From the NCBI GenBank assembly GCA_965243105.1, contig CBDEUC010000003.1, forward strand, positions 2,604,001 through 2,668,000: 64,000 nucleotides of DNA. The letters are read 5' to 3'. Within the stretch, counting starts at the first letter, position 1, and every line of letters begins with the position of its first letter. Positions 1-7,346 of the stretch are shown here, one piece after another. The position numbers and the translations under genes are program-made. The notes under the pieces are model-generated. The model had not been told where the DNA came from. It did no database searches and saw only the letters and a list, made by a program, of their open reading frames with translations. This stretch comes from WLWS01 sp965243105 (GTDB lineage Bacteria; Pseudomonadota; Gammaproteobacteria; Eutrophobiales; Eutrophobiaceae).

Positions 1-911
1 GCGTCCTGGTACCCTTTGCGCATCAACCAGTCGGCGACGATACCGCCGGCAAAGGTACCCGAGGTGCCAAATATGAGAATAATGCTCCCGGCGTACAAAC
101 CGATATCGGACATGGGCCAATCGTAGGTGCGACGAATAAATTCCGGGAACCAGGTAAGCACACCGTAGGTATAAATGGAAATGAAGGAGATACCGAGAAT
201 ATAAGGCAGGAAGGTTTGCCATCTTTCCAGCAAATACTTTATTACGAGAGAAAAAGGAACTTCTTCACTCGATTGTGCGATACCTCTGCGTGTTGGTTCC
301 CTGATGGTAAGGGCGAGAAGAGCGACCAATACGCCTGGCAAGCCAACAATAAAAAACACGGTTTGCCAGGGCTCTAATTTGCCGACGAATGGTAATGAAA
401 CTGGAGGAGCGCTACTGACAACTTCGACCACAAAGCCGCCAACGATAAATGCCAGGCCGACACCCAGGTAAATCCCGGTGCCGTACAGGCTTAATGCGCG
501 GCCAAGAAGTTCTTTGGGAAAATAATCAGCGATGAGTGAATATGCTGCCGGTGAAAGAGCCGCTTCGCCCACTCCTACTCCCATGCGCGCCAGGAATAAT
601 TGCCAGAAATTTCGGGCGAGCCCACATGCTGCTGTCATAAGACTCCAGAAGAATATGCCGACGAAAATTAACTTGTTGCGATTGTGATTGTCCGCATAAC
701 GTCCCAATGGGATACCCATAATGGTGTAAAAAAGGGCAAAGGCGAAACCACTAAGAAGTCCGAATCCCGAATCAGAGATTCTTAGATCGGCACGGATCGG
801 GCCCACCATGAGAGAGAGGATTTGCCGGTCGATAAATGACACGGTATAGGCAATCATCAATACCACGACTACATACCAGGCATAAGTGAGGTTTTGCGGT
901 CGTTCAGGCAC
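1..911 (-). CDS. MFS transporter, spinster-like (C-terminus cut by window edge)
   Basis: Inner-membrane secondary transporter, probably for a substrate or product of the adjacent catabolic genes. Translating the minus strand from a GTG at 911 gives PERPQNLTYAWYVVV, then a first membrane helix and the motif SFIDRQILSLMVGPI, typical of spinster-like MFS proteins. A second motif, GIPLGRYADNHNR, fits the cytoplasmic loop between helices 2 and 3. About 303 residues and roughly eight hydrophobic helices are visible; the C-terminus lies beyond position 1. An in-frame TAA directly precedes the GTG, so the start can only be this GTG or a later codon. It lies downstream of the aldehyde dehydrogenase on the same strand, 58 bp away, so it is probably the last gene of that operon. 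The substrate is unknown. Confidence 0.88.
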   Translation of the reverse strand, partial: MPERPQNLTYAWYVVVVLMIAYTVSFIDRQILSLMVGPIRADLRISDSGFGLLSGFAFALFYTIMGIPLGRYADNHNRNKLIFVGIFFWSLMTAACGLARNFWQLFLARMGVGVGEAALSPAAYSLIADYFPKELLGRALSLYGTGIYLGVGLAFIVGGFVVEVVSSAPPVSLPFVGKLEPWQTVFFIVGLPGVLVALLALTIREPTRRGIAQSSEEVPFSLVIKYLLERWQTFLPYILGISFISIYTYGVLTWFPEFIRRTYDWPMSDIGLYAGSIILIFGTSGTFAGGIVADWLMRKGYQD

Positions 912-969
912 TTAAATCGTTGTTGGAAATGTGAAGAAGAAACAGGAAGCGAGATCTTCTGGCGGACTG

Positions 970-2481
970 TTAATACTTCCTGCCGCTACCATCGTAAAAC
1001 CAGTCATCCGGGTAGGGATACCACCATTCCTGCACTTCCGGTTTAGCGTCGATGATGCCCATCTTGCTCTGGCGAAAGGCATCCAGACCGAGTCGCCCCA
1101 GTTCACGTCCGACACCGGACATCTTCCAGCCGCCAAAGGGCAGGGCGTCGTTGTCGATGAGTGGGTTATTCACCCACACCATGCCAGCCTGCAGGGTGTC
1201 ATAGGCCTGCATGGCTTCGTCCATTCTTGTTGTAAAGAGTGACGCACCGAGACCAAATTCACTGTCGTTGGCCAGTTGTATTGCTTCGTCAAGTGAGCTC
1301 ACCTTGCATATGGTGGCAACCGGCCCAAAGGTTTCTTCGCGCATGATATTCATTGACGGGGTAACGCCGGTGAGTACGGTTGGCTCGAAGTACCAGCCTT
1401 TATCAAACTCTGCAGGAATTTTTCCGCCACAAACCACTGTCGCGCCATTAGCCACTGCATCGTTTACGAGTCGTACAACCTTGTCGCGCGCCTGTTGGTT
1501 AACCAGTGGTCCAATCTCGCTTTTTTCAAGACCCGGACCGACACGTAATTTTTTGACTTGCCCGGCAAGTTGATGGACAAATTCATCATGTACCGCTTCG
1601 TGTACAAAGATACGTTCACTCGATGTACAAATTTGCCCTGATAAATGAAAGGCAGCAGTCAGGGTACCCGCAACTGCAACTTCCATCGGCGCGTGTTCAC
1701 TGATAATAAGTGGATCACTGCCACCGGCTTCGATGACGCTGGGTTTCATTTGCTCGGCGCAGGTCATGCCGACTTTTTTACCCACCTCGACACTGCCGGT
1801 GAAGGCAACCACGTGGGTGTTTTTTGAAGCAACCAGTGCGGCGCCGGTATCCCCATCTCCCGTAATGCAGTTGACCAGCCCGGCCGGCAGATCCCGAAAG
1901 TATTCCATGAATCGTAATGTTGACAGGCTGGTTTGCGGTGCCGGCTTGATCACGCAGGCGTTACCCGCGGCAAGGGATGCCGATACCGTCCAGCAAAGGA
2001 TCAGGATAGGGAAATTGTAGGGCATGATGTGCGCACTGACACCGTAGGGAAAGTAGCGTGCAAACTGGAACGAACCTGCCTGGGTTGTGCCTGGCATGTT
2101 GCCGCCCTGGTCGCGGGCCATTTCGGCATAGTAACGAAAAATGGGACCGCAGTTGGCCATCTCGCCGGTGGCTTCCGGGTAGGGTTTACCCATTTCCAGT
2201 ACAAGCTGGCGTGCAGCGTCATGAAAGTCACTTGAGTCCAGTGCATTTGCCACCTTGTGTAAACAGGCGGCGCGAGTCTTTTCATCAAGCTTTGCCCACT
2301 CAAGCTGGGCCTTCGCGGCTACGGCCAGCGTGGCTTCTACTTCATCAGCATCACAGTTGGCGATTGCTCCTTCCTTCTCCAGACTGGCCGGATTGATAAC
2401 CTCAAGCCGGGCGGAAGAAGTAGACTGGCGATAATCACCACCCACATAGATGAGGCCCGCGTTAGGATCGAAGCTTGTCAC
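970..2481 (-). CDS. NAD(P)-dependent aldehyde dehydrogenase
   Basis: Cytoplasmic ALDH-superfamily enzyme, 503 residues, which oxidises an aldehyde to an acid (in some relatives succinate semialdehyde). Visible motifs are PYNFP with Asn156, the cofactor-binding Lys179, the general base Glu251 in VIEAGGSDP and the nucleophile Cys285 in SGQICTSSER. All catalytic residues are present and the length is normal for the family. The start is GTG: the upstream glycosyltransferase stop overlaps it by one base (TAGTG), which suggests translational coupling. With the MFS gene downstream it forms a minus-strand unit under the XRE-cupin regulator at 4.4 kb. A second ALDH at 11.3 kb belongs to the divergent operon, so two different aldehydes, or two steps of one route, are likely. 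The exact substrate cannot be assigned. Confidence 0.93.
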   Translation of the reverse strand: MTSFDPNAGLIYVGGDYRQSTSSARLEVINPASLEKEGAIANCDADEVEATLAVAAKAQLEWAKLDEKTRAACLHKVANALDSSDFHDAARQLVLEMGKPYPEATGEMANCGPIFRYYAEMARDQGGNMPGTTQAGSFQFARYFPYGVSAHIMPYNFPILILCWTVSASLAAGNACVIKPAPQTSLSTLRFMEYFRDLPAGLVNCITGDGDTGAALVASKNTHVVAFTGSVEVGKKVGMTCAEQMKPSVIEAGGSDPLIISEHAPMEVAVAGTLTAAFHLSGQICTSSERIFVHEAVHDEFVHQLAGQVKKLRVGPGLEKSEIGPLVNQQARDKVVRLVNDAVANGATVVCGGKIPAEFDKGWYFEPTVLTGVTPSMNIMREETFGPVATICKVSSLDEAIQLANDSEFGLGASLFTTRMDEAMQAYDTLQAGMVWVNNPLIDNDALPFGGWKMSGVGRELGRLGLDAFRQSKMGIIDAKPEVQEWWYPYPDDWFYDGSGRKY

Positions 2482-3779
2482 TATGAACCCAGCAGGTCGT
2501 TCAGCAAGGCTGCCGCCTTGTCAGGACCCGACTGGCTTTGCATGTGGGCCGAGGTTTCTTTTAATTTTGCTTTCATTGAATGATCTTCAAGCATTCGCGT
2601 TATACGGTCGGTGAGTTCATCTTCTGTCCAGTTTTGCCGGTGAAGATGAAAACCATGGCCTGTTTCCTGGACGCGCGTGGCGTTGTCATGGCCATCCCAG
2701 ACATAGGGCATAACGATGGCGGGCTTGCCAAAATAGAGGCATTCGGTAAACGAGTTGTTGCCACCGTGGTGGATCACGGCATCAGCCTGGGCAATCACGG
2801 AGGGCTGGGGATACCAGCTTTCAATGTGGACATTGTCAGGTACGCCATCACTGTACGCATCCATGTAGTCGCCCACGTTAAAGAGTGCCTTTACCGGCAG
2901 CTTTTCAACGGTCTGCATCAGGCGTTTCAGCAGCTTTGTATCACCGGAACCAAGGCTACCAAAGCTCACGTAAATAAGCGGTTTATCATTATTGGCGGCA
3001 AACTCTGGCACGCTGTAATCCTCTTCCTGTCGTACACAACCTTCAAGATACTGGAACAATTTTGGGTCGAGCGGGTTTTCTCGCTTGAATTTGACCGGCT
3101 CAGGGTAAAGCAGCAGGTTGAGATAGGGCGAGGCTTCAAAGAACTGGCCGATAGGATAAGGATCCTCACCACATTCCTCGAGGAATTTGTTGAATGCCGC
3201 GTGGCTTGGACCAATCACCTCGTTAAAACGCGCATCGAATTTTTCAAAACCTTCCCTGTCGTTTTCTCCACAGCCGGAAAGATGGGGTGGAATGGCTGGA
3301 TCAGGAATTTCATTTTCAGAGCAGGAAATGATACGCACCCAGGGGATATTATTTTCCTTTGCGTAGCGCTTGATGGCCGGAAAAAGGATCACGTTATCCA
3401 CGCAAACCAGATCCGGTTTCACCTCGGCAAGCACGCCGGGCAGGTCTTTCTCTGCCCACACGGACGTATCCACGATGGCTTCCCAGCATTCCTTCACATA
3501 GTTATCAATTTGTTCGTAGGGTGATAAATCAAAATTGGGAATATGGCCATTGATAAAATCCGACCAGTACTTCGCCATGGCTTCCGGTTCCATGGGTTCA
3601 CTCATATTTACCGTGTACTCGGGAAAGCCATAGCCTTCATATACACCACCCATACCCGGGTCAGTTAAAAAAACTGCCTTGTGGCCCATGCGCTCACAGG
3701 CCTGTGCAATACCCACGGAGTTAAGTGCGGGTCCAAAGGCAGCTTCGGGGAAAAACGCGATGGTTTTTTGTTCGCTCAT
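2481..3779 (-). CDS. GT1-fold (UGT/MGT-like) glycosyltransferase
   Basis: A 432-residue GT-B protein of the UDP-glycosyltransferase/macrolide glycosyltransferase type. The C-terminal nucleotide-sugar domain is clear: YVSFGSLGSGD near 270-280, the QPSVIAQADAVIHHGG stretch ending in His337-Gly340, then SFTECLYFGKPAIVMP with Glu346 and the acidic DGHDNA region near 362. In active GT1 enzymes a catalytic His sits near residue 20 in a GH-xx-P context; here that stretch reads AAFGPALNS, so Pro or Ala replaces it. Known members glycosylate small lipophilic molecules and often inactivate them. The gene lies in one unit with ALDH and MFS genes, 21 bp downstream of the XRE-cupin gene. It may modify a pathway intermediate, or it may have lost transferase activity. 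Confidence 0.85.
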   Translation of the reverse strand: MSEQKTIAFFPEAAFGPALNSVGIAQACERMGHKAVFLTDPGMGGVYEGYGFPEYTVNMSEPMEPEAMAKYWSDFINGHIPNFDLSPYEQIDNYVKECWEAIVDTSVWAEKDLPGVLAEVKPDLVCVDNVILFPAIKRYAKENNIPWVRIISCSENEIPDPAIPPHLSGCGENDREGFEKFDARFNEVIGPSHAAFNKFLEECGEDPYPIGQFFEASPYLNLLLYPEPVKFKRENPLDPKLFQYLEGCVRQEEDYSVPEFAANNDKPLIYVSFGSLGSGDTKLLKRLMQTVEKLPVKALFNVGDYMDAYSDGVPDNVHIESWYPQPSVIAQADAVIHHGGNNSFTECLYFGKPAIVMPYVWDGHDNATRVQETGHGFHLHRQNWTEDELTDRITRMLEDHSMKAKLKETSAHMQSQSGPDKAAALLNDLLGS

Positions 3780-3800
3780 TACTTGCTCCGTGAAATTGTT

Positions 3801-4406
3801 CTAATAGGTTGGAGGGGAGGTACACCAGATCACTTCGGCTTTTTCTTCCTCGGGATTGAAATAGGCATGCTTGAGATTGCTGGGAAAAGAAAAGCTATCG
3901 CCTTTTTCAAGTATGTAGGTTTTACCATCAATACTCAGCTGCAGCTGTCCCGATATAACGACGCCACATTCTTCTCCGACGTGAGAGTAGGGTTCTGCTT
4001 TTTCCGTGGTTGCCTGGGGTTCAAATGTACTGAACAAAAACTCAAACGATTCTACTGAATTGGTATTGAGTAACTGGTCGACAATGCCCGATTCATAGCG
4101 AATGCTGCGGCGACGTTCACTTCGCACGACGTACTTGTCCTCATCCCTTTGCGCTTCGTCCCCCTCGTGGAAAAACCAGTTGATACTGACACCAAGCGCA
4201 TGACTGATATCAAACAAGGCTTTCACTGTGGGGGAAGACAGGTTGCGCTCAATCTGGCTCAGGTAGCCCACCGACAATCCGGTGCGCTCACCCAGGCCGC
4301 TCAGGGTCAGCTTGCGAACCTTGCGCAGTTTTCGAATTTCGTTACCGACCAGGCCAGCCTGGTCGGTGATTGAGTCGGCTTCTTCCGGCATTTGTTCTGT
4401 ATCCAT
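3801..4406 (-). CDS. XRE-family regulator with C-terminal cupin domain
   Basis: A 201-residue transcriptional regulator. An XRE helix-turn-helix occupies about residues 22-78 (LSGLGERTGLSVGYLSQIER is the recognition region). A small cupin follows at about 125-195, including EPYSHVGEECGVVISG and KGDSFSFPSN. This architecture is that of PuuR-like regulators, where the cupin senses a small amine, amino acid or related metabolite. It is the first gene of the minus-strand unit (glycosyltransferase, ALDH, MFS) and is divergent from the dimethylglycine-dehydrogenase-like gene, separated by a 326-bp AT-rich region with two TTCAC/GTGAA inverted repeats. It most likely controls both directions. ATG start at 4406; an acidic N-terminal extension precedes the HTH. 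Confidence 0.92.
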   Translation of the reverse strand: MDTEQMPEEADSITDQAGLVGNEIRKLRKVRKLTLSGLGERTGLSVGYLSQIERNLSSPTVKALFDISHALGVSINWFFHEGDEAQRDEDKYVVRSERRRSIRYESGIVDQLLNTNSVESFEFLFSTFEPQATTEKAEPYSHVGEECGVVISGQLQLSIDGKTYILEKGDSFSFPSNLKHAYFNPEEEKAEVIWCTSPPTY

Positions 4407-4436
4407 GGGATATATCAGTTTACCTGGCTAAATAAA

Positions 4437-4450
4437 TTCACCTACGTGAA
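4437..4450. promoter_or_regulatory. Candidate operator TTCAC-N4-GTGAA
   Basis: Inverted repeat TTCACCTACGTGAA in the 326-bp divergent region (4407-4732), 30 bp upstream of the XRE-cupin start. A second site with the same half-sites lies at 4562. The spacing differs (4 versus 9 bases), so only the half-site is conserved. Probable autoregulation site; this is inference. Confidence 0.35.
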
Positions 4451-4561
4451 AAATAATGAGTGAAACAGGGAGTGTCAAGGCAAAAATTGTGTTAATGCTT
4501 GTGAAAATGCTAAAAAATTCAGTTCAATAATTTCATAACAATGATAAAATTCTTCGATATT

Positions 4562-4580
4562 TTCACTTTTTAGCAGTGAA
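4562..4580. promoter_or_regulatory. Candidate operator TTCAC-N9-GTGAA
   Basis: Second inverted repeat with the half-sites TTCAC and GTGAA in the same intergenic region. Very AT-rich DNA lies on both sides (for example TTTCATAACAATGATAAAAT upstream), and promoters for both directions are likely here. The rest of 4407-4732 shows no ORF of interest. A 9-base spacer puts the half-sites about 1.4 helical turns apart centre to centre. Confidence 0.35.
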
Positions 4581-4732
4581 TAGTTTTAAAATACGGATAA
4601 ACCTGCTTCTGTTCGCCTGTGCGCTTACGGCGCGGCAAATCGAAGCTGTAGCATGCCAATCAAGTATCAACGTGGGGAGAGAAACCTGTCTCGTAGACTG
4701 AGATTGGCGATTAAGGGGCGGACCCAGATTAT

Positions 4733-7186
4733 ATGTCGGAAAAGACTTTACCTTCCCATGCCCAGGTGGTCATTATCGGTGGCGGTATCATCGGTTGCAG
4801 TATCGCCTATCACCTGGCAAAGCTGGGCTGGAAAGATGTCCTGCTGCTTGAAAGAAAGGAACTCACCTGCGGTACCACCTGGCATGCGGCCGGCCTGATC
4901 ACCACGCTTCGACACACTGAAAACCAGACAAAGCTGGCGAAGTATTCCCAGGAGCTTTTCGGGAAGTTGGAAGAAGAAACCGGGCAGGCCACCGGTTTTC
5001 GCCAGGTGGGATCCATCCAGATAGCCAGTTCCCCGGAACGATTGCAGGAGATGCAGCGTGGCTGTGACCTGGCGCGATGCTTTGACGTGGAAGTGGAAGA
5101 GGTATCCGCCGCAGATATCAGGGAAATGTGGCCGCTGGCAGAAACCTCGGACATTATCAGCGGTTTTTACTTTCCCAATGACGGTCGCACCAACCCCACC
5201 GATACTACCCAGGCCCTGGCAAAAGGTGCAAAGCAGGGCGGCGCCACCATATTCCAAAATGTCCGTGTTGATCGCGTGCTGACAGAGAACGGCAGGGTTA
5301 AAGGGGTCAGTACCGAGAAAGGAGAAGTGACCTGCGATTTTGTAGTCAACTGCAGTGGCATGTGGACACGGGACTTTGCCCTTCAGAACGACGTGCATGT
5401 GCCTCTGCAGGCGGCGGAACACTATTACCTGATTACCGAAGCCGTCGAGGGCATGCATCGCGATTTGCCCATTCTTCGCGATCCCGACTACCGCGCTTAC
5501 TACCGGGAAGAAACCGGCAAGATCATGCTGGGCATGTTTGAAGATGTATGCGCGCCCTGGGGTATGGACGGTATCCCTGATGATTTTTCCTTTGATGAAT
5601 TACCGCCAGACTGGGATCGACTTTATCCCTATCTTGAAAAGGCCATGAAGCGTATTCCCGTTATGGAAGATACTGGTATTCAAATGTTGTTCTGTGGTCC
5701 AGAGAGTTTTACTGCCGATCATAATTACATGATGGGCGAGGCCCCACACATAAAAGGTTACTTCGTTGCTGCGGGATTTAATTCACTCGGCATACTCTCT
5801 TCCGGTGGAGCAGGGCTGGTAATGTCGGAATGGATCGTCAATGGTCATCCACCCATGGATGTGTTTGATGTCGATTTACGTAGAACTCACAAGTTTCAAA
5901 ACAATCCTAATTTTCTCAAAGATCGCATAGTCGAGTCACTCGGCCTTGTTTACCAGAATCACTGGCCCTATCGTCAGTTTGAATCCGCCCGCGGCGTGAA
6001 GAAACTCCTGCTTCATGATCGCCTTGTAGCCGCCAATGCCTGCATGGGTGAGTCGGCAGGTTGGGAGCGTCCCAACTGGTATGCGCCCGAAGGAGTAAAG
6101 CCGGAATACGAGTACAGCTTTGACCGACCCGGCTGGTTTGACCACGTCGCCACAGAACACAAGGCCGTACGCGAAAGCGTCGGTATGTTTGAGCAGAGCT
6201 CTTTTTCAAAATTCCTTGTGCAGGGCAGGGACGCGGAGAAGTATCTCAACTGGCTGGCGACAAATAACATGTCTGTAGCGGTTGGCAGGATTGTCTACAC
6301 GCAATTCCTCAACAATCGTGGTGGCATAGAAGCCGACATCACCATTACCCGTATGTCGGAAACGGAATACATGGTTGTGACACCCGCTTTCACTGCCACC
6401 CATGTACTGGGCTGGCTACGTGAACATGTGCCTGCCGAGGATCACGTGACCGTTACTGATGTAAGCTGGAGCTACGGCATTCTTAACGTCCAGGGGCCGC
6501 GTTCACGGGAATTCCTGCAGTCGCTCACGGACACGGACATGTCCAATGAGAGTTTTCCCTTTGGCACCATGCAATCCATGGCTATCGATTACAGTGAGGT
6601 ACTGGCGTTTCGCGTTTCCTACACCGGTGAGCTGGGCTGGGAGATTTACATTCCGTCCGAGTACCTGCAGCAGGTTTATGATCGCTTTATCGAGGAAGGT
6701 AAGGCATTTGATCTCAAGCATTGTGGCTACCATGCATTAAATTCCCTTCGAATAGAGCGCGCCTTCAGGGAGTGGGCCCATGATATTGGCGGGGATGATA
6801 ACCCGGTGGAAGCGGGTCTCGATTTTACCTGTCGCTTCAAAAAGCCCGGCGGATTCCTGGGTATGGACAAGGTGCAGGAAATGCGCGAGCGGGGGGCACC
6901 CGCACGGCGCTTGCTGCAGTTCAGGCTCAATGATGCCAAGCCCATGCTTTACCATGCCGAACCCATCCTGCGTGACGGCCAGCGTGTCGGTTATACCACG
7001 TCGGGAATGTACGGTTTTACGCTGGGATCGGCTGTAGCCATGGGTTACATTAACAATGATAACGGTGTTGACGATGAATTCGTCGACTCCGGTAACTATG
7101 AAATTACCGTGGAAGGTAAGAACTATTCGGCTGAGGTAAGCCGTACATCTTTTTATGACCCGGAAGGTTTACGTCCCAAGTCCTAA
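4733..7186 (+). CDS. Dimethylglycine/sarcosine dehydrogenase-like FAD oxidoreductase
   Basis: An 817-residue flavoprotein with the full architecture of dimethylglycine dehydrogenase-type enzymes: N-terminal DAO domain, FAO_M-type middle part, then folate-binding GCV_T and GCV_T C-terminal barrel domains. The dinucleotide fold is VVIIGGGIIGCSIAYHL (Gly16-Gly21), Glu40 ends the second strand, and WHAAG places His51 where these enzymes bind FAD covalently. The folate domain is seen from about residue 450 on, with YTGELGWEIYIP near 620. Members oxidatively demethylate N-methyl amines and pass the C1 unit to tetrahydrofolate, but the acceptor substrate varies widely. No signal peptide. It is the first gene of the plus-strand operon, divergent from the XRE-cupin gene, so an amine-containing substrate is plausible. 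Confidence 0.9.
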   Translation: MSEKTLPSHAQVVIIGGGIIGCSIAYHLAKLGWKDVLLLERKELTCGTTWHAAGLITTLRHTENQTKLAKYSQELFGKLEEETGQATGFRQVGSIQIASSPERLQEMQRGCDLARCFDVEVEEVSAADIREMWPLAETSDIISGFYFPNDGRTNPTDTTQALAKGAKQGGATIFQNVRVDRVLTENGRVKGVSTEKGEVTCDFVVNCSGMWTRDFALQNDVHVPLQAAEHYYLITEAVEGMHRDLPILRDPDYRAYYREETGKIMLGMFEDVCAPWGMDGIPDDFSFDELPPDWDRLYPYLEKAMKRIPVMEDTGIQMLFCGPESFTADHNYMMGEAPHIKGYFVAAGFNSLGILSSGGAGLVMSEWIVNGHPPMDVFDVDLRRTHKFQNNPNFLKDRIVESLGLVYQNHWPYRQFESARGVKKLLLHDRLVAANACMGESAGWERPNWYAPEGVKPEYEYSFDRPGWFDHVATEHKAVRESVGMFEQSSFSKFLVQGRDAEKYLNWLATNNMSVAVGRIVYTQFLNNRGGIEADITITRMSETEYMVVTPAFTATHVLGWLREHVPAEDHVTVTDVSWSYGILNVQGPRSREFLQSLTDTDMSNESFPFGTMQSMAIDYSEVLAFRVSYTGELGWEIYIPSEYLQQVYDRFIEEGKAFDLKHCGYHALNSLRIERAFREWAHDIGGDDNPVEAGLDFTCRFKKPGGFLGMDKVQEMRERGAPARRLLQFRLNDAKPMLYHAEPILRDGQRVGYTTSGMYGFTLGSAVAMGYINNDNGVDDEFVDSGNYEITVEGKNYSAEVSRTSFYDPEGLRPKS

Positions 7187-7202
7187 TTGGACGAAAGTTT
7201 TA

Positions 7203-7315
7203 CTACATGTAATTTGCTGCTGCATGTAGGGCCGAGGAGTGGTGCATGGATGCACCGTTTATGGACCTAAGGATGGAATTTATCCGGCCAAACGGTCGAA
7301 TAAATTCGACCCTAC
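7203..7315. repeat. Multi-hairpin palindromic intergenic repeat (REP/MITE-like)
   Basis: The gap between the flavoprotein and PQQ dehydrogenase genes holds three hairpins. They are CTACATG(7203)/CATGTAG(7229), the perfect GGTGCATGGATGCACC (7241-7256) and GGTCGAAT-AA-ATTCGACC (7294-7311). An outer pair GTAGGGCCGA (7226) and TCGACCCTAC (7315) encloses the last two. The part 7234-7275 recurs in inverse orientation at 30614-30655 with 4 differences in 42 bases, so this is a dispersed repeat and not just a local structure. It could attenuate or stabilise the operon mRNA. Confidence 0.75.
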
Positions 7316-7346
7316 GCTGTGAGAATTAATTGCGAGGAGAATAGTA

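Noticed and set aside
970..2303. Long frames on the opposite or shifted strands of the aldehyde dehydrogenase (for example 1211-1573 and 2058-2396)
   Set aside because: Shadows of the real gene: no family motifs, no RBS, and the ALDH frame explains the conserved residues.
4748..5458. 236-residue minus-strand frame inside the flavoprotein gene
   Set aside because: It overlaps the FAD-binding region of a clear enzyme and has no recognisable domain.
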